From the NCBI GenBank assembly GCA_046727435.1, contig JBKPCR010000261.1:1-9419 (forward strand): a stretch of 9,419 nt of DNA, given 5' to 3'. This document shows positions 7,070 through 9,419 of this stretch, piece after piece. The position numbers and the translations under genes were made by a program. Source of the stretch: CAVPRW01 sp046727435 [NCBI: bacterium] (GTDB lineage: Bacteria; Tectomicrobia; Entotheonellia; J063). Positions within the stretch are counted from its first letter, which is position 1. The number at the start of each line of letters is the position of its first letter. Below the pieces are notes generated by a model. That model was not told where the DNA came from, searched no databases, and saw nothing but the letters and a program-made list of their open reading frames with translations.

Positions 7070-7522
7070 TCAGTACTCCAAGCGGATCGTCAGCTCTAGG
7101 TTTCGCCCGTCGTATGCGAAGCTGGCGGCAGCGAACGATGGCGGGCCGAGCAAGCCTTTAACATCGTTTGAAAACCCGTAGCCTTCCGTGGGGATCCCCA
7201 GCGAGTTGGTGTCAAGCTTGCCGTTCATATTTTCATCATGAATGACGGCCAGGGCATACGTTCCCGGCGGGATGTCTGCAAAGTCGCACCGCGCTTGCGT
7301 ATGCCGCACTTTGATCACCATCACATTCGTTGCCGAGCGCAGCACCTCAATAGGGAAACCCTCTGGCGCGTCGAACAGCGCGCAATCAACGGTGCCAGTG
7401 CTGTTTCGAATGTTCAGGATCTGCACATGAATTCCAGGGCATGAGGATGATTGAGCCAAGGCGACGGCGGGAAGATTCGCCAACACTAACACCGCCAACC
7501 ATACGACCCACTGAACGCTCAT
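7070..7522 (-). CDS. Secreted DUF2141 family protein
   Basis: 150 residues. The first 23 residues (MSVQWVVWLAVLVLANLPAV then ALA) are a signal peptide with a good ALA-QSS cleavage site, so the mature protein should be periplasmic or outside. The mature part matches DUF2141: a beta-strand start (GIHVQILNIRNSTGTVDCAL), a Cys pair at 47 and 79 that could form a disulfide together with or instead of Cys28, the GTYALAVIHDENMNGKLDTN motif (87-106) and GIPTEGYGFSND (109-120). Its acidic HDENMNGKLD loop resembles calcium-binding loops, but the family's function is unknown. Start: ATG 7522 follows GGGAGG at 7527-7532 with a 4-base gap and coincides with the signal peptide; the in-frame ATG at 7756 would overlap the upstream transporter gene and adds no family sequence. 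Confidence 0.92.
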   Translation of the reverse strand: MSVQWVVWLAVLVLANLPAVALAQSSSCPGIHVQILNIRNSTGTVDCALFDAPEGFPIEVLRSATNVMVIKVRHTQARCDFADIPPGTYALAVIHDENMNGKLDTNSLGIPTEGYGFSNDVKGLLGPPSFAAASFAYDGRNLELTIRLEY

Positions 7523-7716
7523 GGCGCCTCCCTTCTCTGGAGCCTTAGACCAAACCTGCATAGAAACTTCAGTTGCGATCGCCGACACTTCTGCCAGCAC
7601 ACATACCGCCAAGCGGTCTGGGATTCTCGCCAGCATGCCCTGGGTCATCGTCGCTTTTGGTGAGGTGTGGGACACCCCCTCGGTCGGCCCTCGGACGTTG
7701 ACGAGCGGCATCGGCC

Positions 7717-8916
7717 TTACGGCTCCCTGGGCCCGTGCCTGGGTGGCGTGGGCCATTCCCGGTCAGGCTCGCCATGGCTCGCGTCCGCGAGCCCCTCAGT
7801 GTTGGCCAGGTTCCGGTCCGGCCCGGAGGCTGGAGGCGTGGGGAGGAACAGCGCCGTGGTGCGATAGTACTGCACCCCATGGGCCACGAAGATGCTGACC
7901 ACGGCGGCCGCCGGAACGGCCAAGAGCACCCCTAGGAAGCCGAAGAGCTCGGCGCCGACGAACAGCGCCACCAGCACCCAGATCTCCGACACCCCCACCG
8001 TCTGGCCGACGACCCGTGGGGTAATCACGAAGCCCTCGAGCGTTTGGACGCCTGTATAGGCGAGCACGACCCCAACCAGCTGCCAGCCGTGCCAGCCGTC
8101 GAGCAGGGACATCAGCAACCCGGCCACTAAAGCGAAGGCTCCCCCCAGATACGGAATGACGTTCAGAATCCCTGCGACAATGCCGATGGGCACCGCCAGA
8201 CGCACCCCGAGCAGCGCATAGGCCGCGCTATAGAGCACGGCCAAGACCGCCATGACGATGAGCTGACCGCGCATGAACTGGCTCAAGATGTGATCGATTT
8301 CCCCGGCATAGCTCGTGACGGTCTCACGCCAGCGCCACGGGAGCAGCGCGCGGACCCCGGCGGTGATCCGGTCGAAGTCGTTGAGTAAGTAGACCGCCAG
8401 CACCAGCCCGACGAGCGCGGCGGCGGCCGAGCCGAGCACGCTGAGCGTGCCGCCCATGAAGGCACTGACGAAGTTGCCTGCGGGGGCCGCTATTGTGCTT
8501 GCCACCTCACCGGCCAGGGTATTCAGGCGTGTACCCCACTCCGTCGCGGAGTGCGGTACGGCGACCCCTCGCTGTTCGAGCCAGGGCCCGATCCTCGTCC
8601 AGAGCGCCCCGAGCTGCCGAGGCAACTCTTGGAGCACGCCGGCCACGTCGGCGGCAATGCCCGGCAACACGAGCGCCAGAAACAGGATCAAGGCGCCGAG
8701 CGTCCCGCCGAGCACGATGGCGATGCCCGCCGGACGGGGCACGTGCCAGGCCTCGAGCCGGTCCACGACGGGATCCAGGACGTAGGCGATGATGAAGGCG
8801 AGCAAGATCGGGGTGAGCACGTCGCGCAGCCAATACACGACATAGCCGGCGATCAGGATCGCGGCAGCGATGTAGAGCCATCGGGGCAAAACGATCTCAC
8901 AGCGCTGGACTTCCAC
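7717..8916 (-). CDS. AI-2E/UPF0118 family membrane protein
   Basis: 399 residues, the normal size for the family. Membrane segments are at about 13-45, 63-92, 160-180, 215-240, 243-272, 278-298 and 312-345. Family motifs include LLNDFDRI (177-184), NVIPYLGGA (252-260), ITPRVVGQTVG (298-308) and FGFLGVLLAVPAAA (325-338). The last about 45 residues are hydrophilic and Pro-rich. Members have been assigned to autoinducer-2 export or Na+/H+ antiport; the substrate here cannot be told. Start: I prefer GTG 8916 because GGAGG lies at 8926-8930 with a 9-base gap. In-frame ATG codons at 8943 and 8964 and a GTG at 9006 lack good ribosome-binding sites and would add a short basic extension. It is 194 bases upstream of the DUF2141 gene and only distantly similar to the other AI-2E protein in the window. 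Confidence 0.93.
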   Translation of the reverse strand: MEVQRCEIVLPRWLYIAAAILIAGYVVYWLRDVLTPILLAFIIAYVLDPVVDRLEAWHVPRPAGIAIVLGGTLGALILFLALVLPGIAADVAGVLQELPRQLGALWTRIGPWLEQRGVAVPHSATEWGTRLNTLAGEVASTIAAPAGNFVSAFMGGTLSVLGSAAAALVGLVLAVYLLNDFDRITAGVRALLPWRWRETVTSYAGEIDHILSQFMRGQLIVMAVLAVLYSAAYALLGVRLAVPIGIVAGILNVIPYLGGAFALVAGLLMSLLDGWHGWQLVGVVLAYTGVQTLEGFVITPRVVGQTVGVSEIWVLVALFVGAELFGFLGVLLAVPAAAVVSIFVAHGVQYYRTTALFLPTPPASGPDRNLANTEGLADASHGEPDREWPTPPRHGPREP

Positions 8917-8925
8917 GAGCGGCTT

Positions 8926-8930
8926 CCTCC
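8926..8930 (-). promoter_or_regulatory. Ribosome-binding site that favours the GTG start at 8916
   Basis: GGAGG on the minus strand, 9 bases before GTG 8914-8916. No comparable site precedes the alternative in-frame starts at 8943, 8964 or 9006. Confidence 0.6.
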
Positions 8931-9226
8931 AGGTACTCTCCATGTGGAGTGCATGGAACCTCATCTTCCATGAGACCGCGAGACCCCTGACTCCACTCCT
9001 TCTCACCCAATATGATACTGACTTATAAATAGCCCGGGCCCATTTTCATCTGTGGTGGTGATGCCTCTTCATGACGACTGCTGGCGAAGTCATGTTCGCG
9101 GGGGCTAGCCGACTGCCCCACTGAGGTGACAAGCGCAGGCCGCCCCTGAATCGTGCGTGTTTCTAACTTCGGCAGCAGTATCACATATGACGAAGACCCA
9201 ATTTTATATACACCACTGCGGACTGA

Positions 9227-9243
9227 AGCCGACCGGATCGGCT
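9227..9243. repeat. Inverted repeat AGCCGA-N5-TCGGCT
   Basis: A perfect 6-bp inverted repeat (9227-9232 and 9238-9243) around CCGGA. It has no T run after it on either strand, so it could be an operator or a minor hairpin. Confidence 0.4.
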
Positions 9244-9303
9244 CATCGTCACGCCACAGATGTGCCTATGTTGCCTCTGACGCGTGGGGAGCCTCTTCCT
9301 GCC

Positions 9304-9327
9304 GGTGCGCGGTTTCGTACGCGCACC
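9304..9327. repeat. Inverted repeat GGTGCGCG-N8-CGCGCACC
   Basis: A perfect 8-bp GC-only-plus-one-T stem (9304-9311 with 9320-9327) around an 8-base loop GTTTCGTA. There is no U tract after it on either strand. It may be a hairpin downstream of a gene beyond the window edge or a protein-binding palindrome. Confidence 0.45.
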
Positions 9328-9419
9328 CCTCGATATACGGAACCCCGCGCCGTGGGCGGGAGAACAGCCGCGTTAGCGAGGGGTATACATCAGGTGAGAG
9401 AGCATGTCAGTCATATGCT

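Larger units (their letters stand above)
8917..9419. other. Gene-free end region with inverted repeats
   Basis: About 500 bases upstream of the AI-2E gene. No open frame longer than 60 codons begins beyond 9006 on either strand and no protein family is recognisable. A+T-rich patches (TTATAAATAG near 9021, TTTTATATACA near 9202) stand out from the GC-rich background and may be promoter material, but I cannot pair a convincing -35 with them. Two inverted repeats are listed separately. Confidence 0.5.

Noticed and set aside
1-9419. A search by eye for CRISPR repeats, tRNA genes, insertion sequences or defence genes.
   Set aside because: No regularly spaced repeats, tRNA cloverleaf signatures, transposase motifs or long terminal inverted repeats were seen.

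Overview
The window is GC-rich bacterial chromosome with seven intact or window-truncated protein genes and one broken gene. All lie on the minus strand, so transcription runs from high to low coordinates. Signal peptides ending in Ala-x-Ala-Gln, a periplasmic-type PRC-barrel protein, a DUF2141 protein and strong GGAGG ribosome-binding sites point to a Gram-negative bacterium of the Proteobacteria or Nitrospirota kind. The sequence alone does not fix the phylum. I see no rRNA, tRNA, CRISPR array, transposase or phage gene.

Layout in transcription order: a gene-poor stretch with inverted repeats (8917-9419); an AI-2E/UPF0118 family membrane protein (7717-8916); a secreted DUF2141 protein (7070-7522) followed by a strong hairpin; a promoter and a secreted PRC-barrel protein (6352-6744); about 520 bases without a gene (5833-6351); a soluble PAS/HisKA_2 sensor histidine kinase (4534-5832); a CsbD-like protein with a C-terminal membrane anchor (3823-4341); a GlsB/YeaQ-type small membrane protein broken by a stop codon and a 5-bp duplication (3408-3682); a second, longer AI-2E family protein with an extra C-terminal Rossmann-like domain (1476-3374); and the first 462 codons of a GlgX-type glycogen debranching enzyme (1-1388), cut by the window edge.

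The common thread is envelope and general stress: CsbD, GlsB/YeaQ, PRC-barrel and DUF2141 proteins, two AI-2E-type membrane proteins, and glycogen mobilisation. The genes from csbD-like to glgX are separated by 140, 33 and 87 bases and could be one transcript. The kinase has no response regulator in the window, so any control of its neighbours is inference. I do not find a convincing new biological system. The best observations are the doubly damaged GlsB-type gene, the AI-2E protein with a degenerate B12-binding-like tail, and the CsbD/tail-anchor composite.
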